A stretch of 64,000 nt of DNA, taken from NCBI GenBank assembly GCA_030512335.1, contig JAULSU010000007.1, positions 2,976,001-3,040,000 on the forward strand, given 5' to 3'. Positions 1-10,626 of this stretch are shown in pieces; positions within the stretch are counted from its first letter, which is position 1; each line of letters starts with the position of its first letter. The translations under genes and the position numbers were made by a program. The notes below the pieces were generated by a model, which saw only the letters and a program-made list of their open reading frames with translations, was not told the origin of the DNA and searched no databases. This stretch comes from Immersiella caudata (taxonomy: Eukaryota; Ascomycota; Sordariomycetes; Sordariales; Lasiosphaeriaceae).

Positions 1-404
1 GGACGCCATATCGTTTTGTTCAGTCGAGGGAGCTCAGCTTGCATCAGAGTTCGAGCTGTGGTGCGGCACTCCATTGGTGCTTCGGTCTGACGCGTCCCCA
101 CACGACTGCTTCGCCTCTTGCCAAAATGACCAGCCAGTTGAAATCTGTGCCTGGTTGCATGCACGAGTGCCGGAAGGGGCGGGGCTGCAGCTGAAGAGAT
201 CTGGGCAAGGCACGGCCTCCAGCCTGCGTCAGCGGTGCCGAGGCCGCGTCACCAACCACACAACACTTCGAGTGACAGTCACACAGAAGAAAATCGAGAA
301 GTCGAGCTAATTTGGATCTAAGAATCACCCTACCTCGCCATGGATGTCTTCGCAAATCCCATAATCGTTCAAAGTCTACCAAGACAACGTGGAGCCCAGC
401 AAAA
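1..404. other. Leader region, no gene seen
   Basis: Mixed-composition sequence in front of the first gene. Short open frames on both strands have no recognisable content. It probably holds the promoter and 5' leader of the gene that starts at 405. Confidence 0.4.
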
Positions 405-2957
405 ATGGCTGCCACTTTCCGCGGCCCAGATCACTTGCCGCAGTCAACCGGTGTGACCGACTTCCTCACTGGCCATTGGCCTGAGAAGGGAAGCACAGCA
501 TCATGGCCCAATCCACACCTCTCAATTGGCCGATTTGTTTGCAAGGTCGGGAGGATCTCGTGCTGGGAGGCACAAGGCCCAGCAAGAAACGTCTTCAACG
601 AAATCGCGCCCAAGATCAAGAGCTATCTCGAGAGATCGGTTGAGCCCATCTCAAGCAGGGTCACATGGTCCATTTTCATGTTTGGCAAGGCCGAGAAAAG
701 CGCTAACCCCACCATCGTCTTCTGCTGCGACGTCGCCGCCCATCGGAAAGATGTCAGGAAAGTGATCGTGGAGAGTGGTCTTCTCGACGGATATCGGGGC
801 TTGAAAACGGGACACATGCCCAAGCCCCCAGGGTTCGAACAGCTGGTGCCACTGGCGTCGGGTGCCCCCCTGAGCGCCACGACAACTTCCTCTGACTGGA
901 CCACCTCCTCGTGCAGCGGCATGAGAATATTTGTCGGTGGCTCTCCCGCAACTATTGGAGGTGTGGTACAAATACGGGACAGATTCTACTACACCACAGC
1001 CGGTCACGTTTTCGAGAGCCCTAGAGAGAGCGCGACGCCCGAGGACGTCCTGGAGGATGACGACCTCGAGATCGAGATCGATGGATTCGACGACGGTGAT
1101 GTCGACGTCACCACCAGCGCGGAGGGTGATTCTGAGCACACCACGCCATTTCACGATATGCCTCCAGTTGAAGAGGCTTCGCCTGATTCGACAGCGCCGT
1201 CAGACCAAGTGAGATTGGGCGCTCCTTTTCTCACATCACTCGACCAGCCGCTGCTCCACTCTGGCCTAGACTACGCGCTGATCGAAGTCTCTCATGCTGA
1301 CCACATGCAATCGAGTGAGATCATAACACCTCAAGGGACGGATGGAAAGAGCATCAAAGTCGTGGTTGGCGCCTTGACGAATCCCAAGCCAAAAGACGCA
1401 CAAGTGCTTTGCGCCACACCCAGAGGGGTTCTGACTGGGACATTGTCAGCCACCCCCGTTTACACGCGTTCTCCGCAGAGCACACAATTCCAGGCCACAC
1501 TGAAGGTGTTATTCGACTCGCCAGTGGAGATCGGAGACTGCGGCGCTTGGGTTGTCGACGCTGACAGCGGCGATCTCTACGGGCAGATCATTGCCGGCTC
1601 TCCCAGTTCGGGCGCCGGAATCATCATGCCGTTCCAGCCTATTTTCGAAGAGGTCGAATACCGAGTGGGAGATCGGCCCCTTCTCCCAGCACTCACAAAG
1701 GAGGTTTGGGCCCGCAACATCAAAGACCGCTTTCAAAAGGTGCTCTATGACAAGAGGAGGCACTCTTTGGTGAATGAACCTTCAGGATCAAACGCCCAAC
1801 CTAGAAACGGCCACATTCTACCTCGGTATGCAAGCATCGGCCATTTCTACCCGGTACCAACCGCAGGGAACGATACAAAGTTTGTCAAGTTCCGCGACAC
1901 GCTCTTCTCGCTCAGTACACGACCAATCCAGTACGAGAACCCCGGCCTGCTTCTTGAAGCTCTGCAGAGTGTCCCGTTAGACACGATCCACTCTGAAGCG
2001 GAGGAGGATCTGCAGGTCTTGCAGGCCCAGGCTGCTTCCCTGGGTACGAACTTCCGTCCGGAGTGGGGGTATCAGGACTGCGTCATTCGCGCGCTACTCC
2101 GTTGGTTCAAACATTCTTACTTCACCTGGGTGAACAACCCACGGTGCCAGGTCTGCGGAGGAGTCACCAATGCAGTTGGCTTGACGCGTCCAATGCCCCA
2201 CGAGTGGGCGTCCGGTGCCACGAGTGTCGAGCTGTTTCAGTGCACCTTCCCCGAATGTTCCTCAGACGTGCGGTTTCCCCGGTACTCGGATGTATGGAAG
2301 CTATTGGAGACCAGGGAAGGACGTGCTGGGGAGTGGGCGAACTGCTTTACCATGCTGTGCAGGGCAATGGGGTCGAGGGTCCGGTGGGTATGGAACAGCG
2401 AGGACCACGTCTGGACTGAGGTGTTCTCGGAGCATCAGCGCAGATGGATCCACGTTGACGCTTGTGAGGGGGCATGGGATAATCCCCTTCTTTACACTCT
2501 AGGTGAGAAAAAGCCTGTCGAACGTAATACCGTTGGAAAGACTGACACAGTAGCAGGTTGGGGGAAGAAAATGGGCTACTGCATCGCATTCTCGCGTGAC
2601 GGCGCAACTGATGTCACGCGTCGATACCTGCGGCGACCAGAGCACAGGTCCCCGCGCAAGAAGTGTCCTGAAGCCCTGCTTCAGAGCATAATGACGGAGA
2701 TCAAAGTGTTGAGGCGGCAGGACATGTCAAAGGAGGAGCGATACCGACTGGGCAAGGAAGATCGTCGGGAAGAGAGAGAGCTGGCTAGTTACATTGTCTC
2801 GACCATCGTTGACGACCTGTGCACATCGGTAGCCAATGCGGTCGAAGAGGTCGGCATTTCGACGGAGGGGCACCAACAGGCGGAAAAGCTCCGGACAGAG
2901 GAAGGATCCCGATTAGGTCGGCTCAGTGAGTGGATTAGTAGAAGGCGAGATGGCTGA
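405..2957 (+). CDS. Trypsin-fold protease-like domain fused to inactive PNGase-like transglutaminase domain
   Basis: Single-exon gene, 850 residues from the ATG at 405 (A at -3); the frame is open further upstream but without an ATG. Residues about 170-420 resemble a chymotrypsin-fold domain: a TAGH box with His201, Asp289 in GLDY, and Cys379 in GDCGAWVV, where serine proteases have GDSG. An acidic insert lies at 218-245. Residues about 545-810 match the peptide:N-glycanase (PNG1) transglutaminase core: a zinc-type CxxC (581/584) with Cys613 and Cys618, then GRAGEWA, EDHVWTEV and HVDACE. The PNGase catalytic Cys is Ala641 here, while His668 and Asp685 of the triad remain. Known: filamentous-ascomycete PNG1 proteins have lost deglycosylation activity. 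Inferred: a non-deglycosylating PNGase paralog joined to a possible cysteine/serine-type protease. Whether the first domain cleaves anything is open. Confidence 0.8.
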   Translation: MAATFRGPDHLPQSTGVTDFLTGHWPEKGSTASWPNPHLSIGRFVCKVGRISCWEAQGPARNVFNEIAPKIKSYLERSVEPISSRVTWSIFMFGKAEKSANPTIVFCCDVAAHRKDVRKVIVESGLLDGYRGLKTGHMPKPPGFEQLVPLASGAPLSATTTSSDWTTSSCSGMRIFVGGSPATIGGVVQIRDRFYYTTAGHVFESPRESATPEDVLEDDDLEIEIDGFDDGDVDVTTSAEGDSEHTTPFHDMPPVEEASPDSTAPSDQVRLGAPFLTSLDQPLLHSGLDYALIEVSHADHMQSSEIITPQGTDGKSIKVVVGALTNPKPKDAQVLCATPRGVLTGTLSATPVYTRSPQSTQFQATLKVLFDSPVEIGDCGAWVVDADSGDLYGQIIAGSPSSGAGIIMPFQPIFEEVEYRVGDRPLLPALTKEVWARNIKDRFQKVLYDKRRHSLVNEPSGSNAQPRNGHILPRYASIGHFYPVPTAGNDTKFVKFRDTLFSLSTRPIQYENPGLLLEALQSVPLDTIHSEAEEDLQVLQAQAASLGTNFRPEWGYQDCVIRALLRWFKHSYFTWVNNPRCQVCGGVTNAVGLTRPMPHEWASGATSVELFQCTFPECSSDVRFPRYSDVWKLLETREGRAGEWANCFTMLCRAMGSRVRWVWNSEDHVWTEVFSEHQRRWIHVDACEGAWDNPLLYTLGEKKPVERNTVGKTDTVAGWGKKMGYCIAFSRDGATDVTRRYLRRPEHRSPRKKCPEALLQSIMTEIKVLRRQDMSKEERYRLGKEDRREERELASYIVSTIVDDLCTSVANAVEEVGISTEGHQQAEKLRTEEGSRLGRLSEWISRRRDG

Positions 2958-4018
2958 CTGTACGTGAGTGTTTGGCTCAGATGATGCTGGAAGGGAGTGG
3001 ATCAACATCCATCACCTCCAGGCGCCACATCGGGGAGCTATAGGCTCCGCTCCATATCTGGAATAAGAGATCGGGGGTCCCTTGTCTTGACGGTACGAGA
3101 AACCAGGAATACGAATATGGTCAAGATGCCAGGGATGGGAAACGTGAGAAACTGCATGACGGCTGCAACACATGAGAGTGGCCGTGGGAGGAGGCTCCGC
3201 CGCTTGACGTTGGGGACCGTGGCTACCGATTTGTGGATAGCTGTGCCACGCCCTGAACCGGCCCCTGGATCATTAGTCGCAGGCAAAGCATTTCACCGAC
3301 CCACATCAGCAAAAAGCTAAACCGTAGAGGTTTTATCTGGATTCATCCGTGGTATGTCTTCATTCTACAGTGTTGTGAAGAGTGGGGAAAGTCTCAGAAA
3401 GGGGCGGGACCCGGAGGATCGGTACGCGGTTGGGCGGCGTTATTTCACGGAGTGGAAAGATGCCTGGCTGCTCAAGTACATACCTCGTCTGGCACGCTCG
3501 AAGAAAGTGGCTGGTTCGTCAGGTGACGCTGAGGGGCATCAGGTACGTGGAGGTGGCAGGCTGATTAATGTTGATTCAGGGGGTGATTCAGGAGATTGAC
3601 GCGCAGCCGTCTTTGTCATGTTCAACAAAGCAAACAGCAATTGATTGCGTAAATTGTATTCCAGCGGTATGGAAACTTAGGGTCCAGCAACAATACAACT
3701 GTTATTACCCGCGATGTACTGTTAGGAATGGCAGGCCCTGATTGCTCGCTCCTGATCCCGATGCCCAGATCGGCCCCACATTGCGGCGCATCGGCGGCCA
3801 CGGCGGATCGGGCGCGGTAACGGCGGAAAGCAACGATCTGCCGGCTTGGCACTTTGATTCCTGGTTATTGCAAGCGACGTCGTCATCACTTTGCGACTCG
3901 ACCCGAGCATTTTGTCGCCGCAAGTATTGGCATGGTCATCATTATTCGATCACAACTCCACCAAAAGTTCTCTCAGCGACCGATCATAATGAGACGCTGA
4001 AAACATCATGGCATGACA
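2958..4018. other. Intergenic, no gene seen
   Basis: Short open frames on both strands (for example 3354-3599 +) show no domain and no splice-consistent extension. The right end is the promoter of the lipocalin gene. Confidence 0.4.
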
Positions 4019-4026
4019 TATAAAAG
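4019..4026 (+). promoter_or_regulatory. TATA box of lipocalin gene
   Basis: TATAAAAG lies 129 nt before the ATG at 4155. A CA/CT-rich leader follows it, typical of a strongly expressed secreted-protein gene in ascomycetes. Confidence 0.6.
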
Positions 4027-4154
4027 AGGGGCGGCAACGCCATCAACGTCACGCATTCCAGTCCAGCCTCGCTCACGCATCCACTCACGCACTCTCACTC
4101 ATCTCTGATACCAACACCACAACTTATTAGAGAAAAACAAAACCACCTACCAAA

Positions 4155-4895
4155 ATGCGCGCCGCCAGCCTCCTCTCCCTCCTCACCACGGCCGCCGCCA
4201 ACGCCGTCCCCGCCCTCTACGACGGCTCTTGCTACTACCCCCAGCCGGATCCCGGCTTCAACCTAACCACCTACCTCGGTCGCTGGTACCAAGTCGCCGG
4301 CACCATCGCCCCCTACAACCGCAACTGCAGCTGCATCTTTGCGCAGTACGCCCTCAACGACAATGGCTCCGTGCAAGTCAACAATTCCTGCCAGGCAGGG
4401 ACCAGACCTGTGAACATCCTGGGTGCGGCGGCGGCTGCGGATGCGCAGTATGGAGCGGATGGCGTGTTTAGGGTTCAGTTTCCGGGGGAGAGGCCTCCGG
4501 ATTGCCCGGGGCCTAATTATATTGTTCAGGGTGAGTTTTTTTTTGGGTTTTTTTTCCCCACTTCTTCTCAGATGTTTCTTCCTGCCGGGTTTCTTGGAGG
4601 AGGAAGGAAAAGAGGGATAAGGAAAGGGGCTAATGGTGATGATGATGATGATGTGGCAGATTACACCGGGGACTTCTCGCTCGTGCAGTCGAATAACTTT
4701 TCGACGCTGTTTATTCTGAGCCGGGAGCAGAACCCGAAGCCCGAGGCTATCGATGTGAGTTTCTCCCTTGCCGATGCAGTTGAGTTGGGACAAAGACTGA
4801 CGGAAAATTAGGCCTGGATTGCGCGCGCCGGTGTGCTGGGCAGCGATCTCAGCCAGGTGGTTAAGACGGACCAGACGAACTGCTTGTTCACCTAA
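4155..4895 (+). CDS. Secreted lipocalin-like protein
   Basis: Three exons: 4155-4530, 4660-4754, 4812-4895, giving 184 residues. Both introns have GTGAGT donors and possible branch sites (CTAAT near 4630, CTGAC near 4796). The reading phase is kept and the last exon ends in TAA. Residues 1-17 are a signal peptide. The lipocalin signature GRWYQVA (GxW) follows a CYY segment, and several cysteines (NCSC, NNSC, DCPG, final NCLF) could form disulfides. The fold is like ApoD/Blc lipocalins, which carry small hydrophobic ligands in a beta-barrel; the ligand cannot be read from sequence. Expected to be extracellular. The spliced model is about the usual length for the family. An unspliced reading to 4811 runs through both introns and is unlikely. 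Confidence 0.85.
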
Positions 4896-5669
4896 GTAGC
4901 ATGTAGGAGTTGATCCCTGAGTTGTCCTGTCAGCGAGTTGTGCATGTGCTCTTAGAGTGTGTATATATGGGTGGGGGTTATTATGTTTGGAGTTGGTGGT
5001 TTGTGGTCTAGCAGTAAGATTAGCTACCTTGGCGCTTCTAGGCCTGCAAAGTGAGTTCGGATTCTATATCTCTTCTTGAAGATATCTGCTGGTGTTCAGG
5101 TTCATCAGTCCCCAGCTTTAATGGCCGATCTGTCTGATCGAGATCGGCGTCAACGATCTGATAATTAAGTGATGAGGCTTTTGCTGTGTAACCCACACCT
5201 GAGAAATTCTACGCGGTCCCTGAATTGCGGTGTCAACAAAGTGGCTACAACATAGCATGGGCCTTTTGAAGCCCCACTTGACCGGAGAATACTACGGATG
5301 CAATATAAAGGGCGGCAGTCTTTGTTGATTGCGTGTGTTGGGAACCGAGATCTTTGCGGGGAGAACAATGTACTTGTGTACCTGAAGCCCAAAAAAACCG
5401 TTACTTCCAATATTCCACGACCAAGTAGATATCCATGCGAGGCGCGTTGATACTCGGATGTTTTGCCAAATTACCTAGGTAGCATGCGCTCGAGCTCATC
5501 GCCCTTTCACCCACATGAGATCAACACCATTTTTATTATGCCCAGACCCATCATTGCTCCGGCTTCCGCCCCCATACAACAGTCCTACGCAAAGTTAGCG
5601 GCAGACTCATCTCACAGCAAACAGTGAACACTTATATCCATAGCCAAGTAGGTATAGTTTGTAATTTTC
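4896..5669. other. Intergenic, no gene seen
   Basis: 3' flank of the lipocalin gene, then AT-richer sequence without a supported frame. Confidence 0.4.
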
Positions 5670-5895
5670 CTCGACTCCTTCCTCACGGGCTCGGTAAACA
5701 CCACGGCTTCCACTCTGGACCACCCCAAGACTTGGGTAAAAATAAACGCGTTCAGCCCGTCCAAGCTCTGGTCCAGCGCCAACTACCCCAAGTACCCCGC
5801 ATTCTTCAAAGTCGCGTCCTTCGGCCACCCATGCATGGGGCATCTTGATCTTGCGCTCTTGCACGTCCACGAATCCGGCCTTTCTCCATGCTTCG
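5670..5895 (-). pseudogene. Relic of SAM-dependent methyltransferase C-terminus
   Basis: On the minus strand about 75 codons resemble the C-terminal part of fungal LaeA/TAM-type class I methyltransferases. One frame reads EAWRKAGFVDVQERKIKMP and then AWVAEG near 5810-5894. The similarity then moves to another frame, reading ALDQSLDGLNAF and FTQVLGWSRVEAVVF near 5690-5785. At least one frameshift therefore separates the two halves. The SAM-binding core (GxGxG region) is absent. It looks like a truncated, decayed gene and not an active one. It lies in the same 5-10 kb relic zone as the dehydrogenase and HET remnants. Confidence 0.55.
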
Positions 5896-7364
5896 CTTCC
5901 AGAACGAAAATACGATAGTGGGAAGGAGGTCAGTCTCTCTTGGGGGATGCGTTATACCAGTTGATTGTTACCATTTGTCTTGGGTGTAATGCCCTTTGAT
6001 ATCAGCCAGTAGAGCAAGGAGTTTGGACGGACACCACACAAGACCAAAACGCCCAGACTGCATGCAATGCATGCCAACCGGATTATGTTTTGCGACTAAC
6101 GTCACTGCCAACATGGCCGCGCCCTATGCGGTGTATGGTTAGCATAAACCGAGGAACGCACCGGAATCTCCGGATGGCAACGTTAGTCGAGGGTCCAAAA
6201 TTAGGTCACACAGCTGTTCAAGCTAGGCTCACCCATACCTCACCCTAGCCCAGGAGCAGCTCAGGATCACGCACGAACATGGAAATTGCTGAGGGCAACA
6301 TTAGGGGGCAACAATGTGCTGTTGCACAGGTGAATACGGACCCTGTGACTGAATGAGCCAGCGCACTGATCGCACCCACAGCTGCACAGCTGCACATAGC
6401 TGAACGCAGCCAGACATCTGAACGAATGAACATTTGCCGATCTACATGTGCTTGGAACAACTGTATGTTTGATACTTAGCTGACAAGATGGAGCAGGAGA
6501 GGGCAGCTATACGGCAGGCTGCGCCGACAGAGGGTTGCGGCGACCTACCTCGACACCATCGACCACGACGAGGCGCACAACTCTGAGGATATACGTATCA
6601 ACTCAGACTGCTGTCATTGCACTCTGCCTGCAACCGCGTTTGTCGGCCGGAGAGGCTAAGAGCGAGCATCCGCATCTTCAACGCAGTCTGCCGTCGGGGT
6701 CTGAAGTGGTCCCTTGCAAGATGGTGGCACATGGGGCCGTAAAGCATCATTTATGAGGGCGTTGCCGTCGTTCAAGGGCTTTTTGGCGTTGTGCAGGGTT
6801 GACAAGTCGGCTGTTGAGGTGGAGAGCGGTGTTGATGGGGGGGGGGGGGGGGGATCGGATGCGAAGTGACGGAAGGGGAGGGGTCGATTTGGGAGGTGGT
6901 ACGTGGACGAAGGTATCTGGGATTTCGTGGTTTTGATGTTGGCTGGGTTAGCATGGGCTGCTGAAGGTTGATAAATAACGCAATGACGACAGAATTCCCA
7001 TTCCTTCAGGCCCTTTCACTAATTCTCCGGCTTTATCTCCCCGTCGGCAGAAAACAATCCATTGTAGACATTTACTTGTTCTTTGTCTCTTTCATTGGTC
7101 GCGCAGGCAAGGTGTCTTGCATCAACACTCATTACCATTCGGAGACTATCTTCATTCTCATCCTTCTAGTTTCTTCCTCACAGCTTCTCCCCCCTCGCAC
7201 GCTGGTCCTTACCCGGGGGCGGCATCCTCGCGAGCCCACGCAAACGCGCATTCATAATGGCGGCCACGGTAAGACGAACGCTTCTCGGCGCAAGCTACAT
7301 CGTGGCCGCATTCAGTGCCGCGTTCCAGCTGCTAAAGACCATTCTCTTTCCTTTCCTCAGACCC
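5896..7364. other. Intergenic with G-homopolymer
   Basis: No supported gene. A run of 17 G occurs at 6837-6853. A 37-codon + strand frame from 7257 (hydrophobic, anchor-like) ends in TAG at 7371 and has no continuation I can support. Confidence 0.35.
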
Positions 7365-7712
7365 TGGTAGCCATCATCGGGAGCTCCTCGGCCTTTGCTC
7401 GCGTGACGAACTGAGTGTGTGTCGGGCCGAGCATCAGCTGGGTGTTGACGATGCCGGGGTGAGCGCGCATCTCGACTGAGAGGGCCGGTGACATGGGCAT
7501 ACACCTGCTGCGGCACGCCAGGGAGAGAAAGATCAGCACCAATGGTGTGTGCCTTCCTGTCAAACTTGGCCTGACGGTGTCAAGCTCCTCCTCGTTCCTG
7601 CCCACCAAGATCAAGTCGTGGCCCTTCTCGGCGAAGATGTAACTGAACTCGGCACCGATGCCGCTGGATGCGCCCGAAATCAGCACCAAGCCCTCGGGTG
7701 TCTTTGGCCGTG
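7365..7712 (-). pseudogene. Internally deleted short-chain dehydrogenase relic
   Basis: Minus-strand frame with a good classical SDR start: GLVLISGASSGIGAEF (Rossmann TGxxxGIG-type motif), followed by FAEKGHDLILVGRNEEEL. The frame then jumps almost directly to the C-terminal SDR segment AHPGIVNTQL plus a RAKAEELPMM stretch. The middle of the domain, including the NAG motif and the catalytic Ser and YxxxK, is missing (about 130 residues by comparison with the family). A deletion relic is the simplest reading. It is divergent from, and directly adjacent to, the HET relic. Confidence 0.6.
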
Positions 7713-7838
7713 GGAGGAAGGATCGAAGAGAGAGGAAAGCGGCTTCCCACAGTCCGGCAGAGATGGCGGGGGGGTACCCATCACCGCAAGCCTGTACGCC
7801 GCTTTGTCTCGACTTCGGGACACCTTGGCGAGGAAGAG

Positions 7839-9411
7839 GCCAACAGCGCCTGGGCCCTGCAGAGACTCGACAGGGCCGCTGACGAGCTGTGTGCCCTCGA
7901 GGGCGACGACGAGGGAGCTGAGTGCCGGGATCCGTCTGTACTGGCTCTGCTTGAACGTGCATGGTTCAACCGTGTTTGGGTGGGTGCAACCTTTGCTCAG
8001 CCAAGCAACATTTCCTGGTTAAAGTAACCGACCGGTTGACAAGGTACTAAAAGAAATCGCTGCAGCGCAACACGTTCTGGTCATCTGTGGCACCGCCGAG
8101 ATAGATGGTTATGCTTTTTGCGCCGGGCTGAATGCCGTAAAAAAGGTCTACGAATCCCGGGCCGGTTTGGTGGGCTTGATGCGTTCGTCCACCTATCTCA
8201 TACGGCGCGTCGTCTTCAGGCCGAATCATCACATCAGCCAGGCCCGGAGCTTTTTCTTAAGTGTTCGGCCGCTTGGCGAGCTCCTCGATATGTACCACAC
8301 CAAGGAGGCTTCGGATCCCCGGGATAAACTCTACGCACTGCTTGGAATGAGCTCTGACCGCCAGCGATATGCTCAGCTCTCCCCGTATTACAACATCCCC
8401 TGGCACGGGCTCCTCCACCAACTAATCAAGTTGCTGATCAATGGAAATGCCCTGGTTATGACCTGAAAGGACGAGGTGGTCTCAGTCATCGAGAGCGATC
8501 TCAGCGTCATCGGAGAGATCCTCTCTGTCAACACAGACAGGCTAGCTGATGACCGACAGAGCATCGAGATTTCACTTTGGGCTAGCACAACAAATCAGAG
8601 CAAGCCTGAGAGCATCCTTGAGACGCAATGGGTGCTCCAACCATACGCCAAATCTATCCTCCTTGGAGACACCATCTGCGCTTTGAATGGCGCCTCAACT
8701 CCAACCATTATTCGACCATACGCGGACTACTGTACCATTGTTGCAATATCCATCACTCCAACCATGCTTGAGGAAGTGAGACAGCAAACGAACGGTTGGC
8801 GGCAGCTGATGAAGTCCACTTCGACATTCCCTTATACCGGGCTGCTCGTGTGGGATTGGATTAAGGGGGAGTCTGACCACCAAACCTACAGAGTCTGGAT
8901 GCAGCATGGGCTTCCACATTGTTGCGAAACCGATTTACAGAACCGGGGCCTTGCTTGTCAAAAGACTCGACATAAGATGCTGGAGGCCATGAAGGCTTGG
9001 AGCGTTGCAAGAGAGTACCAAAGGACAGCACGGCAGAAATCCGAAACAGAAGAGTTGGATGCCCTGAAAGCTGCCAAGACCAAGGCGGAGGAGGAACTGA
9101 GTGACCTCAGAGGTGAGAACAGTATCTTGGTGGAAGACTTGATGTTGCAGGATGAACTGGACGAGTACCTGAAAGAGATTGAGAAAAGTGAGAAGAAACT
9201 TGCGGAAAGTGAGATGGAGATTCTGAGCTTCCAAAAAGCGTTGAGGAAGCTAATTAGGGAGTTGCAGCAGCAAGAGGGAAAGTTGATGCGGCAGGAAGGA
9301 TGGTTCAAGTTACTAAAGCCATCGAAGCTGTCGAATTGGGCGGCTAGCGCTTTACCAGCACTGGTTGTGATTTATAATTTTAGGGAGGAAAGCGGATGGA
9401 GCTTCAGGTGA
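7839..9411 (+). pseudogene. HET-domain gene, 5'-truncated with an in-frame stop
   Basis: Residues typical of the C-terminal half of the heterokaryon-incompatibility domain appear in order: LLERAWFNRVW (to 7979), a likely intron 7980-8043 (GTGGGT donor), then VLKEIAAAQHVLVICG, GYAFCAGLNAV, RPNHH, SDPRDKLYALLGMSSD and an SPYYNIPWHGLL segment. An in-frame TGA at 8464-8466 interrupts it. The same frame continues with KDEVVSVIESD to 9411, through a Lys/Glu-rich coiled coil (about 9040-9300) and a hydrophobic tail. TGA sits where related proteins usually have Trp (TWxD), so TGG to TGA is likely. The N-terminal HET half (YxxLSYxWG region) is absent. HET proteins trigger cell death after non-self fusion; this copy should be inactive unless the stop is read through. 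Confidence 0.65.
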
Positions 9412-9966
9412 TGAGGTCATATCTCGGAGCTGCTAGGGTTGGCGTCTTGACATGTTGGAGTACCCTCACAGCACAGATTGAAGTATTTAGTCTTCAACTC
9501 TAACAGAACAGTACAGTAAAAAGCCTCCTGCAACTTAGGTACGCTTCCCCCTTCACCTCGTCAGCAATAAACATACTGACCAGATACTGCAACAGCAGGA
9601 CTAGTCTCCAAGTCGATCAAGGCTCGGACTCCAAGACGGCGCTCGATAGGGAACCACAGCAACCGGAGGAAGCCTCGACAACAGCCAATAACAGCCAAGG
9701 CCCAATTTGAGACAAGAAGCCAGCAGAACAAAGGTGGTTGTGTTGTGTGGAATAACCCTTTGTTGCATTACACGGTATGTCTCTAAGGGGTGCGACAAGG
9801 CTTCGACAAAGTGCATTGTTCCCCGATATCAGAGCGAACTAACCGTCTCCATCACCCGCAAGATCATTGGCTTGCCCTGACAACAAGAGAATCTCACGCT
9901 GCTGACGGGGGCAACCCTCTCATCAGCCTTGAGCTTTCCGAATGGCTGGATGTACGACGATATTTC
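9412..9966. other. Intergenic, no gene seen
   Basis: 3' flank of the HET relic; no supported frame. Confidence 0.35.
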
Positions 9967-10626
9967 ATGGCCTCATTTGAAAATGTGAGTTGCCCCCCTC
10001 CACCTGCCCTAACGACTCTGACATACATACGACAGACAGACTATCGAAAGCGCGTCAGCTCCACTCAACTTCCAGCCCAGCCCATCCAGCGAAGCGACGA
10101 AACGAAGGAAAGGCTAGCCGAACTCCGCAAGCTACCTCGAGGCATGACGCCGACCGTCAAGGCAGTCATCCACCATCATCGTGGCAACTTTGTGCGCCGT
10201 CGCTAAGACTACTGAAACGAACGAGACACGCCTGCGAGCATCATCATCTCACACCCGATTCAAGACCGTCCAGCCCCTCGAGCAAGACATGCTCCCCAGC
10301 CATCAGATGATATCCTGCAAGGAGCCGAGCGGCAGTTGGAGTTTTTGCTGCGGGATCTCGGTAGCAACGCGATACGCATGTCTCACACCCCGCCGGCGGC
10401 TGAAGATGTCCGACCTAGCGGGCCGCAGGGGACTCCTGGTCGTGTACGAGATGCCTCAGCTCGAGGGAAGCGCCACCGCCGTTCATTTGAGATTTCCCAC
10501 GTCGTTGACTCGGTTAGCCGGGTATTGCGACCCAGCAACGGCGGGGCCGCGGTGATCTATCACCAGTCATCGCATGAAAGCCAGGCCACCAGCCTAATAT
10601 TTGACCTCTGCATCAATACTCGGTAG
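9967..10626 (+). other. Coding-like remnant, family not recognised
   Basis: A short exon-like segment from the ATG at 9967 runs into a well-formed intron candidate, 9985-10035 (GTGAGT donor, CTGAC branch, GACAG acceptor). Downstream, an open frame from 10216 to a TAG at 10624-10626 reads like protein (DDILQGAERQLEFLLRDLG, then SFEISHVVDSVSRVLRPS). I could not join the two pieces in one phase: a stop near 10213 separates them. It may be a decayed gene or a gene with a further intron I cannot place. No function is proposed. Confidence 0.25.

Noticed and set aside
8464..8466. Repeat-induced point mutation as cause of the HET stop
   Set aside because: The inferred change is not in the CpA context, and the surrounding sequence is not AT-skewed.
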